A stretch of 64,000 nucleotides of DNA from Streptomyces sp. Edi2 (lineage in GTDB: Bacteria > Actinomycetota > Actinomycetes > Streptomycetales > Streptomycetaceae): the NCBI RefSeq assembly GCF_040253635.1, contig NZ_JBEJGX010000003.1, forward strand, positions 7,279,501-7,343,500. Reading direction: 5' to 3'. The notes under the pieces were generated by a model. That model did no database searches. It was not told the DNA's origin and saw nothing but the letters and a program-made list of their open reading frames with translations. Each line of letters begins with the position of its first letter. The first letter of the stretch is position 1. The position numbers and the translations under genes were made by a program. This document shows, piece by piece, positions 24,981 through 33,921 of this stretch.

Positions 24981-27088
24981 CCAGCAGCCCGCACTCCCAC
25001 CGGGCGGAGCCCGACAGTTCGCAGCGCACCACACTCGCCTTCACCGCCCCCTCGGGCCGGCGCCGAATCGCCCCCGTCCGCTTCGGCCGCGAATCCCGCC
25101 GCGATCCGCTGCTGCCCCAGCGGATCCGCAACGGCCTGCTCGACGACGAGGGACAGCAGTGCGTCCAGGTGCGCCTGACCGCCGCCGACGCGGCGAACCC
25201 GGCGGCACGGGCACTGCTGGACGCGGAGACGGGCACCGCCCTGCACCTGCACCGGGTGCTCGACGACACGGAGTACGCGACGCTCTTCCCGCGGATCGTC
25301 GGCTACGAGCTGGACACCGCCGAGCCGTTCCTCCTCTACGCCGCGCCGCGCGGCACCGCCGCCGTGCGCACCCATGTGATGTCCGCGACCGACCAGCGGG
25401 TCCTCGCCCGCGATCTGATGCTGGGGCTGTGCCTGCTGGAGCGCCAGGGCCTGGTGTTACGTGGCATCTCGCCCGCCACCGTGCTCTGGGACGGCACCTC
25501 GCTCCAACTCTGGGGCCTGGAAGGCGTGGCCCGCACCGGACGGCCGAGGACCCGGTGGGGCCGGGCGCCCTACTGCTCGCCCGAACAGCGCAGGGGCGAG
25601 GGCCTGGTCGACTCCCGGGACGCGGTGTGGAGCGCGGCCCAGGTGCTCTACCAGCTGGTGACCGGCCGGCCCGGCCCCACCGACCGGGCGCCCGCCGACC
25701 TCGGTGAGCACCGGGTGCTCGCCGAGACGCTGCGGGGCGCCTTCGCCCCGCTGGCAGCCGGCCGGCCGACGCCCGACCGGCTGCTCGATCTCCTGGCCCC
25801 GGGTGCCGCCCGGCGCATCGCGCTCGCCGTGCCGGCCGACGAGACGCGTCCGCACCGGGAGGCATTCGCGCAGGCGCTGCGTCTCAAGCGGCAGGCGCCC
25901 GCCGCCGCACCCCGCGACGGGGCAGGCGGGGCAGCCGGGAGAAGCAACGGTGAAGTGCTCTGCCCGTATTGCCTGGAGACCATCCAGCTCGACCTCACGT
26001 CGCTGTTCGTCACCGACAGCAAGATGCAGTACCAGGCCCTGGATCCGTCGGGCATCAGCAACCCCTTGCGGCGCCAGGACGTCATGCGCGGCGCCGTCCA
26101 GAAGTGCACGGCGGACCCGGACTTCCCCGAGCACTTCATCCCGGTGCCCTACCTCACCTACGGCCGCCCCCTGACCGTCGCGATGGTCGGCCAGTCCTCC
26201 ACCGGCAAGAGCCACCTGCTGACCCAGATGATCGCGGAGATCACGGACGGCGGCCTGGAGCCGTTCGGCCTCAAGTGGCAGTCCGTCAACCCGGAGCAAC
26301 ACGCCCGGTTCGTACGGGAACGGGTGCAGCCGCTGCGCAACGGCAAGGTCCTCGATCACACCGGCGGCCTCGGCCTGGACGGCTTCGCGCGCTTCGTGGA
26401 ATCCCTCCTGCTCACCGACGCGCGCGGGCAGGTACGGCCGGTCGCCTTCTTCGACCTCGGCGGCGAGGACCTGGTGCGCACCGATGCAGCGCTGCGCTTC
26501 CTGCTGGGAGTCGACGCCATGGTCTTCGTCGTCGACCCTGCGCTGGCGCTCCCGCTGCCGCATCTGGACCACGCCAGGGAACGCTGGGGCCTCGAGGTGA
26601 ACCGGGACGGCGATCTCGCCTTCGGCACGGTCCTGGACCGACTGCCGAAGAACGGCCCGTACCTGGACGTGGCGGCCGCCATGGTGCTCGGCAAGGCCGA
26701 CCTGCTGCGGTTCCAGCCACCGGTCGACCGCTGGCTGGGCGAGCCGCCGCCCACCTCGCTCGATCCCGCCGTGATGCGCGAGGAGAGCCAGGACGTCTAC
26801 GGGCTGCTGCGCCGGCATGCCGGCCAGGCATGGCTGCGCCCGTTCGACACGATCCGCCGGTGCACCCTGCATGTCGCGTCGGCTACCGGCGGCCAGGAGG
26901 AACACGGCCGCTATCCGGTGGGAGCGGGGCCCCGGCGGGTGCTGGAGCCGCTGCTGTCCCTGCTGGCGATGCACGGGCTGATCGAAGTGACCGGCGGCGC
27001 CGAGGCGTTCGCCGTGGGGGCGGCTCCCGCGGGAGAAGCGGAACCGTCGTCGGAAGCCAGGGGAGCAGGGGGAGAGGAAGCGAAGTGA
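24977..27088 (+). CDS. pseudokinase-GTPase fusion (DO-GTPase-like)
   Basis: The protein is 703 residues, GTG overlapping the upstream stop. Residues about 90-260 have the C-lobe outline of a Ser/Thr kinase (LVLRGISPATVLWDG, WGRAPYCSPEQRRGEG, AAQVLYQLVTGRPGP). The catalytic HRD Asp is missing (RGIS), so this part is a pseudokinase. A CPYC zinc-type pair (about 330) precedes a P-loop GTPase: VAMVGQSSTGKSHL (G405-S412), switch FFDLGGEDLVRTD, and LGKADLL in the NKxD position. This matches the double-GTPase (DO-GTPase) class described in NTP-dependent conflict systems. It is likely the central switch of the operon. Confidence 0.75.
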   Translation: MTSSPHSHRAEPDSSQRTTLAFTAPSGRRRIAPVRFGRESRRDPLLPQRIRNGLLDDEGQQCVQVRLTAADAANPAARALLDAETGTALHLHRVLDDTEYATLFPRIVGYELDTAEPFLLYAAPRGTAAVRTHVMSATDQRVLARDLMLGLCLLERQGLVLRGISPATVLWDGTSLQLWGLEGVARTGRPRTRWGRAPYCSPEQRRGEGLVDSRDAVWSAAQVLYQLVTGRPGPTDRAPADLGEHRVLAETLRGAFAPLAAGRPTPDRLLDLLAPGAARRIALAVPADETRPHREAFAQALRLKRQAPAAAPRDGAGGAAGRSNGEVLCPYCLETIQLDLTSLFVTDSKMQYQALDPSGISNPLRRQDVMRGAVQKCTADPDFPEHFIPVPYLTYGRPLTVAMVGQSSTGKSHLLTQMIAEITDGGLEPFGLKWQSVNPEQHARFVRERVQPLRNGKVLDHTGGLGLDGFARFVESLLLTDARGQVRPVAFFDLGGEDLVRTDAALRFLLGVDAMVFVVDPALALPLPHLDHARERWGLEVNRDGDLAFGTVLDRLPKNGPYLDVAAAMVLGKADLLRFQPPVDRWLGEPPPTSLDPAVMREESQDVYGLLRRHAGQAWLRPFDTIRRCTLHVASATGGQEEHGRYPVGAGPRRVLEPLLSLLAMHGLIEVTGGAEAFAVGAAPAGEAEPSSEARGAGGEEAK

Positions 27089-29202
27089 GCGACTTCCAGG
27101 AGCGGAGGCCACCGACCGGGACGGGCGGGCCAGGCGGACCAGGCGGACCCGGCCGACCGGGCGGGACGGACGGCACGGGCGGACCGGGCGGTGGCGGAGC
27201 CGCGGGGCCGGTGCAGCAGGTGATCTTCCGCTGGGATGGCAACCAGGGCCGCCAGGGCACCGGTATGAAGGCCGTCGCCCACTCCTGCTCCGCCGAACGC
27301 GCCGAGGAACTGGGCAGAGAACTGGGCCCGTTGCTGTGGGTGTCCGGTGCGGCGGCCCCGCGGCAGAGCGTCGTACGCACGCTGTCCCGCGACGGTGAGG
27401 TCATGCTCGTCCAGCGCCGGCCCACCACCGACCGCGGCGGACGGCCCAGCACGGTCAGCCACGTCCTCGTCGGCGACCCGCGGACGCTCAAGACCCGTCA
27501 GTGTCTCGGCCTCGCCCACGGCGGGTGGGGCAACCGGGAGTCCGCGGAGAGGGCTGCCGGGCGGCTGCGCGCGGTGGAGTGCGCACAGCTCGACGCGGTG
27601 GCACGCCGGCGACTGCCGGGAATGCAGGAGCTGTTGCCGACGGTCCAGCACGCGCTGATCCTGGTCACCGCGGAGTGGCTGCGCGATCCGGCCCAGCGGG
27701 TGTCGCTGCTCACGCCCGAGGAGAAGCAGCCCGGCTGGCCGGACCAGGACGCGGCATCGCTGGTGTACCTGGGGCTGTTCATGCTGTTCGGTTCCTGGCT
27801 CGGCCAGGAGTGGACGTTCGCCACGTACGACACGGTCGACACCCATCAGCTGCGACTGATGTGCGTCCCGCGCTGGGAACCGGACGCGGGCGGGCCGGGG
27901 CCGCTGGCCCGGATCGCGGGCCACCCGCCGGCCGAGCGCCGGTTCGAGCACCGGGCGGCGGCCCGGCTGGTGGGCCACCTCCTGGCCCACCCCGCGGACG
28001 GTCCCGGAGTGCCGCAGCTGGCCCACGCGCTGAGGGACGGCGCGGCTCTGGGGTGGCCGCAGCGACGCAACCTGCTGAAGGAGATCCTGGACGCCGGCCC
28101 CCGGCCCGGCCCCCGCACCGCCGCGGCAGCGCACCGTTTCCTGTCCCCGGTGGACGAATCCGCCGACGAACCGGTCGACGAACCGGCCCGGGCTCCGGTC
28201 GCGCGGCCCGCCGCCTCGCAGCCGGAGCCCGCGCCCGCACCTGCGGCACCCGTACCGATGCCCATCACCGCATCTCCTCCACCGGCCGCCGAGCCCGAGC
28301 CCTCAGTGGGGCGCACGCCCGCGCCCACACCCACACCCGCAACTCCGTACCCCCTCCAGACGCCCGCCCGTCAGCCGGCGGCGTTCGATACCGGTCGGGA
28401 GGCAACCCGCGAAACCGGCCGGGCGGCAGCCCACGAAACCGGCCGGGAGGCAACCCACGAAGTGCCCTCCCTCCACGAGGATCTGCGTGCCCCTCAGCGC
28501 AGGAACGGCGTGCAGCGCGGTCTGCTGAGAGAGCGGCTGCGCACGCAGTCCGACCGCCTGCTCCTGGACGAGCTGCGCTCCGACGGGCTACCGCCGGATT
28601 CCTTGGACCTGCTGCTGGTCGAGCTGGGCGACGGCCACCGTGTCCGGGTGCGGGAGGCGGCGGTGAGGCACGAGCTGTGTGCCGAAGTGCTCAGCCACGG
28701 ACTGTACTTCGAGCCGAACGGGCAGGGCGCGGAGGCCGTTTCGAGGACCGCCATGGCCAGCCGGGCGGCCGACCTCTTCACCTGGGCCGTCGCCCCCCTG
28801 GCCCGGGACGAACGCTATCGGCATGACCTGCTGGAGCTCTTGCACCGTATATGTCTGGACCGCCACCCCACCGCGGGCAACTGGCTCTGGCAGAGCATCA
28901 TCCAACCGGGCAACGGCCTGGCCCCTGACCTGCCTCCCGACCTGTGGCAGCAGATCCTGCGCGATGTGATCAGCCAGAGCACCGCTCCGCGTTCCGCCCC
29001 GCCCACGCCCCACACCGCTTCGCCCGCCGCCTCCCACGCCGCCCCGGTGTCCACCACGTCCCTCAAGCCCTCCGCCACCGTGCCGGAGCCACCCGCCTTC
29101 GGGGCGCGGCTCTCCGATCTGGCGACCAACCCGGGCTGCGTGGTGGGAACCGGAGTCGGAGTGATCGCCGTCCTCCTCGCGATCCTGCTGCTCTTTGCCT
29201 GA
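27085..29202 (+). CDS. GAP1-like GTPase-associated protein, tail-anchored
   Basis: The protein is 705 residues from a GTG that overlaps the GTPase stop codon. A Gly/Pro-rich leader of about 45 residues precedes a domain beginning QQVIFRWDGNQGRQGTGMKAVAHSC, which fits the N-terminal module of GTPase-associated protein 1 (GAP1), normally encoded beside DO-GTPases. The central part contains TAEWLRDPAQRVSLL and FATYDTVDTHQLRL. A proline-rich linker (about 355-450) includes ETGREATHE-type repeats, then a helical C-terminal domain. The last 23 residues (CVVGTGVGVIAVLLAILLLFA) form a single transmembrane helix ending at the C-terminus, so the protein is tail-anchored with the rest in the cytosol. 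It is the last gene of the run. Confidence 0.75.
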   Translation: MSDFQERRPPTGTGGPGGPGGPGRPGGTDGTGGPGGGGAAGPVQQVIFRWDGNQGRQGTGMKAVAHSCSAERAEELGRELGPLLWVSGAAAPRQSVVRTLSRDGEVMLVQRRPTTDRGGRPSTVSHVLVGDPRTLKTRQCLGLAHGGWGNRESAERAAGRLRAVECAQLDAVARRRLPGMQELLPTVQHALILVTAEWLRDPAQRVSLLTPEEKQPGWPDQDAASLVYLGLFMLFGSWLGQEWTFATYDTVDTHQLRLMCVPRWEPDAGGPGPLARIAGHPPAERRFEHRAAARLVGHLLAHPADGPGVPQLAHALRDGAALGWPQRRNLLKEILDAGPRPGPRTAAAAHRFLSPVDESADEPVDEPARAPVARPAASQPEPAPAPAAPVPMPITASPPPAAEPEPSVGRTPAPTPTPATPYPLQTPARQPAAFDTGREATRETGRAAAHETGREATHEVPSLHEDLRAPQRRNGVQRGLLRERLRTQSDRLLLDELRSDGLPPDSLDLLLVELGDGHRVRVREAAVRHELCAEVLSHGLYFEPNGQGAEAVSRTAMASRAADLFTWAVAPLARDERYRHDLLELLHRICLDRHPTAGNWLWQSIIQPGNGLAPDLPPDLWQQILRDVISQSTAPRSAPPTPHTASPAASHAAPVSTTSLKPSATVPEPPAFGARLSDLATNPGCVVGTGVGVIAVLLAILLLFA

Positions 29203-29398
29203 TGAGCTGGGAGGAGCTGGGAGGAGGCTTCGCTGATGGGTCGGCTCGTCCGGTGGCTGCAGAGCCATTGTTCCGGTGAGTGTCCTGGGAAAAAGGGTTG
29301 GCGCAGCGTCCTCCCTGTCCCGTAAGTTCTGTGCCGCAAGCCGTTGAACGCGTGAACTTTCGCGTGAACTTTCGCGAGAACAGGAGGTGAGGACCGTG

Positions 29399-29470
29399 AT
29401 GACTGTCATTGCGCCGGGCGCTGCCTGGAACCGGAAGCTCATCCATCCCACCCCTGTGGTCTCCGGCTGA
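29399..29470 (+). CDS. 23-codon ORF with strong ribosome site before rsgA (possible leader peptide)
   Basis: The peptide is MTVIAPGAAWNRKLIHPTPV plus three residues. It is preceded by AGGAGGTGAGGACC, one of the strongest Shine-Dalgarno sequences in the window, and by 12-bp repeats of gcgtgaactttc (29350-29374). It ends 64 bases before the weak TTG start of rsgA. It may be a leader peptide or an upstream ORF tuning rsgA, but no attenuator hairpin is obvious. The rest of the 330-base spacer 29203-29534 holds no other gene. Confidence 0.4.
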   Translation: MTVIAPGAAWNRKLIHPTPVVSG

Positions 29471-29534
29471 CCGACCTCTTCTTCTCGCGCGTGGTGCGCG
29501 TGGCCGGGACCGCTCTTTCTGAAGGGTCATCCCG

Positions 29535-30680
29535 TTGTTCGACCTTGATTTCTCTGCTGCGCACCCGTTGACCGCCTATGGCTGGGACGACGGGTTCGCG
29601 GAGTGCTTCACCCCCTATGCCGGGCAGGGGTTCGTGCCCGGCCGTATCGTCCGCGTGGACCGCGGACGGGTGGATGTCGTCGTGCCCGAGGGCGAGGGCA
29701 CGGTCGAGGGCGAGGGTGTCCGGACCGTGCTGGCGGACACCGCACTCGTGGCGACAAGCGATCCGATGCGGGTGCCGTGTACGGGCGACTGGGCCGTGAT
29801 CGACCTGGCGAACGGGCTGACCGGGGACCATCTCGACGGTGTCGTCAGGGCGTTGCTGCCGCGGCGTACGGCGTTCTTGCGGTCTGCTTCGTCCAAGCGT
29901 TCCGAGGGGCAGATCCTCGCGGCGAACGTCGATCACGCGGTGATCGCGGTGTCGTTGGCCGATGCGCTGGACCTCGGGCGTATCGAGCGGTTCGTCTCGC
30001 TGGCCTGGGAGGGCGGGGCGCAGCCGCTGGTGGTGCTGACGAAGGCGGATCTGGCCGGAGGGCCGGACACGGTGGCGCATCTCGTCGCGGACGCGGAGTC
30101 CGCGGCTCCCGGAGTGCAGGTGCTGGCGGTCAGCTCGGCGACCGGTGACGGGATCGATGTGCTCTCCGCCGTGCTCGCCGGGGGGACATCCGTACTGCTG
30201 GGGCAGTCCGGTGCGGGCAAGTCCACGCTGGCCAATGCCCTGCTCGGTGCGGAGGTGCAGCTGGTGCAGGCGATCCGCGACCGGGACGGCAAGGGGCGGC
30301 ACACCACGACCACCCGGGATCTGCGGGCGCTTCCCGGCGGCGGGGTGCTGATCGATACACCGGGGCTGCGCGGTGTCGGAATGTGGGATGCGGGGGCCGG
30401 GCTGGCCCGGACATTCTCGGATGTCGAGTCGCTGGCCGAGGGGTGCCGCTTCCACGACTGTGCGCATGAGGCGGAACCCGGCTGTTCGGTGCAAGAGGCC
30501 GTTGAGAGCGGGGAGTTGCCCGTGCGACGGCTGGAGAGCTACCGCAAGCTGCTGCGGGAGAACCAGCGCATCGTGGCGAAGACGGACGCCCGGCTGCGCG
30601 CCGAGATCCGCCGGGACTGGAAGCAGAAGCAGGCGCTGGGGCGGCACATGATGGAGCGGAAGCGGGGGCCGCAGAGGTGA
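29535..30680 (+). CDS. rsgA: ribosome small-subunit-dependent GTPase A
   Basis: The protein is 381 residues from TTG behind GAAGGG. It is a circularly permuted GTPase: G4 TKAD (about 172) comes before the P-loop GQSGAGKST and G3 DTPG. An N-terminal OB-type domain (VPGRIVRVDRGRVDVV) and a C-terminal zinc motif, CRFHDCAHEAEPGC, complete the RsgA (YjeQ) architecture. RsgA assists late maturation of the 30S subunit. The N-terminus, with HPLTAYGWDDGFAECF, matches the actinobacterial form. The gene seems monocistronic, possibly with the leader ORF described just before it. Confidence 0.95.
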   Translation: MFDLDFSAAHPLTAYGWDDGFAECFTPYAGQGFVPGRIVRVDRGRVDVVVPEGEGTVEGEGVRTVLADTALVATSDPMRVPCTGDWAVIDLANGLTGDHLDGVVRALLPRRTAFLRSASSKRSEGQILAANVDHAVIAVSLADALDLGRIERFVSLAWEGGAQPLVVLTKADLAGGPDTVAHLVADAESAAPGVQVLAVSSATGDGIDVLSAVLAGGTSVLLGQSGAGKSTLANALLGAEVQLVQAIRDRDGKGRHTTTTRDLRALPGGGVLIDTPGLRGVGMWDAGAGLARTFSDVESLAEGCRFHDCAHEAEPGCSVQEAVESGELPVRRLESYRKLLRENQRIVAKTDARLRAEIRRDWKQKQALGRHMMERKRGPQR

Positions 30681-30849
30681 GGCGGGGCGGGGAGGCCTCG
30701 CGCCGGGGAGGGCGAGGGGGAGCGGGAGGGGCGGGGTAGTGCCGGTCGTGGGCCTGCCCTCCCCCCCGTCAACGCCTGCACTCCCCCCTCGCCAACGCCA
30801 TGTCCGATTCCCGCCAGTCAGAGGGCCGGGCGCGGCGCAGACTGAAGGG

Positions 30850-32676
30850 GTGAGGGACGACGAGGCCAGGTACGAAGCGGTGTCCAGCCGGGACGCGCGG
30901 TTCGACGGGGAATTCTTCTTCGCGGTGGCGACCACCGGCATCTACTGCCGGCCGAGCTGCCCCGCGGTCACTCCCAAGCGGGTGAATGTGCGGTTCTTCC
31001 CGTCGGCCGCTGCCGCGCAGGCGGCCGGGTTCCGGGCCTGCCGCCGGTGCCGGCCGGACGCCGTGCCGGGGTCGGCCGAGTGGAATGTGCGTGCCGATCT
31101 GGTGGGCCGGGCCATGCGGTTCATCGGGGACGGCGTGGTCGACCGCGAGGGCGTCGGCGGGCTGGCGCGGCGGCTGGGGTACAGCGCGCGCCAGGTGCAG
31201 CGGCAGCTGACCGCGGAGCTCGGTGCGGGGCCGGTGGCGCTGGCGCGGGCCCGTCGCGCACATACCGCGCGGGTCCTGTTGCAGACCACGGAGCTGCCGG
31301 TCACCGAGCTGGCGTTCGCGGCCGGTTTCGCCAGCATCCGGCAGTTCAACGACACCATGCGGGAGATATACGCCGGCACGCCCAGCGAGCTGCGGGCGGC
31401 GGCCGGGCGTGGGGGTGGCGTCGGTCGTGGGGATGGCGCTCGCGGTTCCGTCCGAAGCGGGGCCGGAGCCGGGTCGGGAGGAGTCGGCCGGCCGGAAGGA
31501 GTCCGCGGTCCGGGAGGAGCCGGCGTCGGGGGTGGCCCGGCGCCGGCTGGGATTCCGCTTCGGCTGGCCTACCGCGGACCGTACGCGGCGGCCGAGATCT
31601 TCGACTTTCTGCAGGTAAGGGCGGTGCCCGGCATCGAGGAGGTACGCGGTCCCCGTGGCGCGCGCACCTACCGCCGTACGCTCCGCCTCACCCACGGCAG
31701 CGGGATCGCCGAGGTCGACGAGCCCGGTGGGCCCGCCGGTCGGCACCGGCCACCGGCGGGCCTGGTGTGCCCGGCGGCGCGCGGGGCCGGCGGTGGCTGG
31801 CTGGAGTGCCGGCTGCGGCTGGCCGATCTGCGGGATCTGCCGACGGCCGTGCAGCGGATCCGCCGGCTGTTCGACCTGGATGCCGACCCGTACGCGGTTG
31901 CCGAGCGGCTGGGTGCGGATCCGCTGCTCGGTCCGCTGGTGGCCGAGCGGCCCGGGCTGCGGTCACCGGGCGCGGCGGACGCCGGCGAACTCGCGGTACG
32001 GACCGTGCTCGGTGGCCCGCCGGAGCGGGCCGCCACGCTGGTGCGGAGGTACGGCACCCCGCTGGATGCGGCGGACGGCGAGCTGACCCATCTCTTCCCC
32101 GAGCCCGGCGAACTGACCGGCGTGGAGATCGCGGAGCCGGTCCGTACGCTGTGCACCGCACTCGCCGACGGCGCGGTGCTGCTGGACGTGGGCACGGACC
32201 GCGACGTCGCCGAACGGGCGCTCGCCGCGCTGCCCGGGGTCGGCCCGCGGGCGGCCGCCTACATCCGGATGCGCGCGCTGGGCGACCCGGATGTGGCGGA
32301 CGTGGGGGCGGCGGCGCAGGGGAGGGACCAGGATCCGGACGGGCACGAGTACGGGCACGGCCATGGGCACGGACATGGGCGCGGACATGGGCATGGGCAT
32401 GAGTACGGCTACGGGTACGGGACGGTGGGGCCGGCCGCCGCATGGCGGCCGTGGGGTGCGTACGCCCTGCACCATCTGTGGCACGCCGGGCTGCTGCCGG
32501 CGGGGGAGATGCTGACGGGAGCGGCGCCGGGAGCGGCGGAGGGGCCCAGGCTGTCGGCGCGTTATCGGGCGGCGGAGAGGGCCAGGCCGTCGGTGCCTTA
32601 TCGGGTGACGGAGGTGCCGTCCCCGATGGTGAGGGCGGACCTGCCTGCCTGCGCCGTGGACGTCCGGGCCGGATGA
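30850..32676 (+). CDS. alkA: Ada-AraC-AlkA fusion: DNA-3-methyladenine glycosylase with regulator domains
   Basis: The protein is 608 residues from GTG. Residues 20-75 are an Ada-type zinc domain with C33, C37, C64 and C67 (IYCRPSC, RACRRC); C33 would accept methyl groups from phosphotriesters. An AraC HTH follows (LARRLGYSARQVQRQLTAEL, ELAFAAGFASIRQFNDTMRE). After a Gly-rich linker comes an AlkA glycosylase domain (LAYRGPYAAAEIFDFL; helix-hairpin-helix LAALPGVGPRAAAYIRMRALGD). A His/Gly/Tyr repeat (GHGHGHGHGRGHGHGHEYGY) interrupts the region after the probable catalytic Asp (VADVG). The Ogt domain of classical Ada is absent. The role is alkylation damage sensing and base excision repair. Confidence 0.88.
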   Translation: MRDDEARYEAVSSRDARFDGEFFFAVATTGIYCRPSCPAVTPKRVNVRFFPSAAAAQAAGFRACRRCRPDAVPGSAEWNVRADLVGRAMRFIGDGVVDREGVGGLARRLGYSARQVQRQLTAELGAGPVALARARRAHTARVLLQTTELPVTELAFAAGFASIRQFNDTMREIYAGTPSELRAAAGRGGGVGRGDGARGSVRSGAGAGSGGVGRPEGVRGPGGAGVGGGPAPAGIPLRLAYRGPYAAAEIFDFLQVRAVPGIEEVRGPRGARTYRRTLRLTHGSGIAEVDEPGGPAGRHRPPAGLVCPAARGAGGGWLECRLRLADLRDLPTAVQRIRRLFDLDADPYAVAERLGADPLLGPLVAERPGLRSPGAADAGELAVRTVLGGPPERAATLVRRYGTPLDAADGELTHLFPEPGELTGVEIAEPVRTLCTALADGAVLLDVGTDRDVAERALAALPGVGPRAAAYIRMRALGDPDVADVGAAAQGRDQDPDGHEYGHGHGHGHGRGHGHGHEYGYGYGTVGPAAAWRPWGAYALHHLWHAGLLPAGEMLTGAAPGAAEGPRLSARYRAAERARPSVPYRVTEVPSPMVRADLPACAVDVRAG

Positions 32677-32689
32677 CGCTGAAGCCTGC

Positions 32690-32975
32690 CGGACCGAGTC
32701 ACGCTGAGGCCCCGTCGGACCGGGGCATTCTGCGGCCCTGCCGGACAGGGGCATGCTGCGGCGCGCCGGGCCGGACGACGCCGTAGCCCGCCGGGCCGGG
32801 GCACGCCGTAGCCCCGTCGGACGGGGAGACTCCGTAGCTCCCGGGCCGGACGACGCCGTACCCCGTCGGACGGGGAGACTCCGTAACCCCCGGACCGGGG
32901 CACGCCGTAGCCCCGTCGGACCGGGAGGCTCCGTAACCGCCGCACCGGGGCACGCCATAGCCCGCCGCGCCCGAT
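32690..32975. repeat. imperfect tandem repeats between convergent genes
   Basis: About ten degenerate units of roughly 25-28 bp of the form cgccgtagccccgtcggacgggg fill the gap between the alkA fusion and the DUF456 gene. Several units contain CCCCGTCGGACGGGG-like palindromes that could fold and stop transcription from both sides. Confidence 0.75.
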
Positions 32976-32981
32976 GACGCC

Positions 32982-33464
32982 TCAGCCCGCCGCCACCGCG
33001 CCCGCCCACGCTCCGACGACCAGCAGGCAGGCGAACAGCTCGATCAGCACGCTCAGGCCGATGGCACGCATGGCCGTACGGGTCGAGGCCCAGGCGTCGC
33101 CATGGCTGCCGAGCCGGACCCGTTCCAGCAGGTAGAGGCCGCCGACGGCGCCCAGCGGGCCGCCGATCACCGGGATCACGAAGAACCCCGCGATGCCGGC
33201 CACCCCGGCCAGGAACAGCGCCCGGTACGGCGCGCCCGCGGCCCGCAGGTTCCGGACCGGGAGCAGCCACTTCAGCGTCTGGTTGAGGAGCAGTACGGCG
33301 GTGGCGCCCATGAGCACCACCCAGGCAAGGGAGGACTTCTCGGACAGCGTCCACCACAGCACGCCCGCCCAGACGATGAGCGGTCCGGGGATACCGGGCA
33401 CCAACACCCCGAGCAGCCCCAGCAGCATCACCAGGCCGACCGCGACCAACTGCCACACACTCAT
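32982..33464 (-). CDS. DUF456-family membrane protein
   Basis: The protein is 160 residues from ATG (MSVWQLVAVGLVMLLGLLGV). A longer frame to 33593 is Arg-rich and lacks family similarity. There are four hydrophobic segments with the DUF456 pattern VLVPGIPGPLIVWAGVL near the N-terminus and FVIPVIGGPLGAVGGLYLLE in the middle, each with Gly/Pro motifs in the membrane. The function of DUF456 proteins is unknown. It converges with the alkA fusion. Confidence 0.85.
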   Translation of the reverse strand: MSVWQLVAVGLVMLLGLLGVLVPGIPGPLIVWAGVLWWTLSEKSSLAWVVLMGATAVLLLNQTLKWLLPVRNLRAAGAPYRALFLAGVAGIAGFFVIPVIGGPLGAVGGLYLLERVRLGSHGDAWASTRTAMRAIGLSVLIELFACLLVVGAWAGAVAAG

Positions 33465-33921
33465 GCGCCGGCCCCGTATCGCCCGGCCGGTCCGCCTTCG
33501 CCGGGCATGCCCCTTCTCCCGGCCCGCCGGCCGCTGCTCCTGGCCCGCCCGCTGCCCTCGCTCACGCGCCGGCCTCACTCCCGGCGGGCGCACGCCCCGT
33601 GACGGCTCGTGCGCTGCAGACTCTCATGGGCCCAGCGTGCCGGACGCGACCCGGAAGCGCTTGCCGGCCGGCCGAACCGGGTGTACCCGGCGGGTGCTCC
33701 GTCGTCAGCCCCGCCCCTTCCGCGTCACCCGGCAAACAGACGACGCCGGACGGCGAACCGGCAGACACCCGTGACCCTCGGCCCACCGGTCCTGAGTCCG
33801 CACCCGCGACCCATCTGGGCCGCCGCAGTCCAGCGGACGACCACCCGTACGAGGCCGGCCGCCCGGTGGACGCTCTTTCGCGCCCTGTCTCGGCCATGGC
33901 CGTCCAGGGACAATACGGCCC
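33465..33921. other. spacer between DUF456 and PP2C-like genes
   Basis: This divergent spacer should carry both promoters. I see no convincing small gene, hairpin or repeat in it. Confidence 0.5.

Noticed and set aside
18985..25034. Very long minus-strand frames (over 1000 codons) across the tubulin-like and membrane protein genes
   Set aside because: The plus strand has consistent domains and GTGA overlaps; the minus frames are low-complexity shadows.
32690..32975. Possible CRISPR array
   Set aside because: Units are contiguous and degenerate, without unique spacers of constant length, and no cas gene is nearby.
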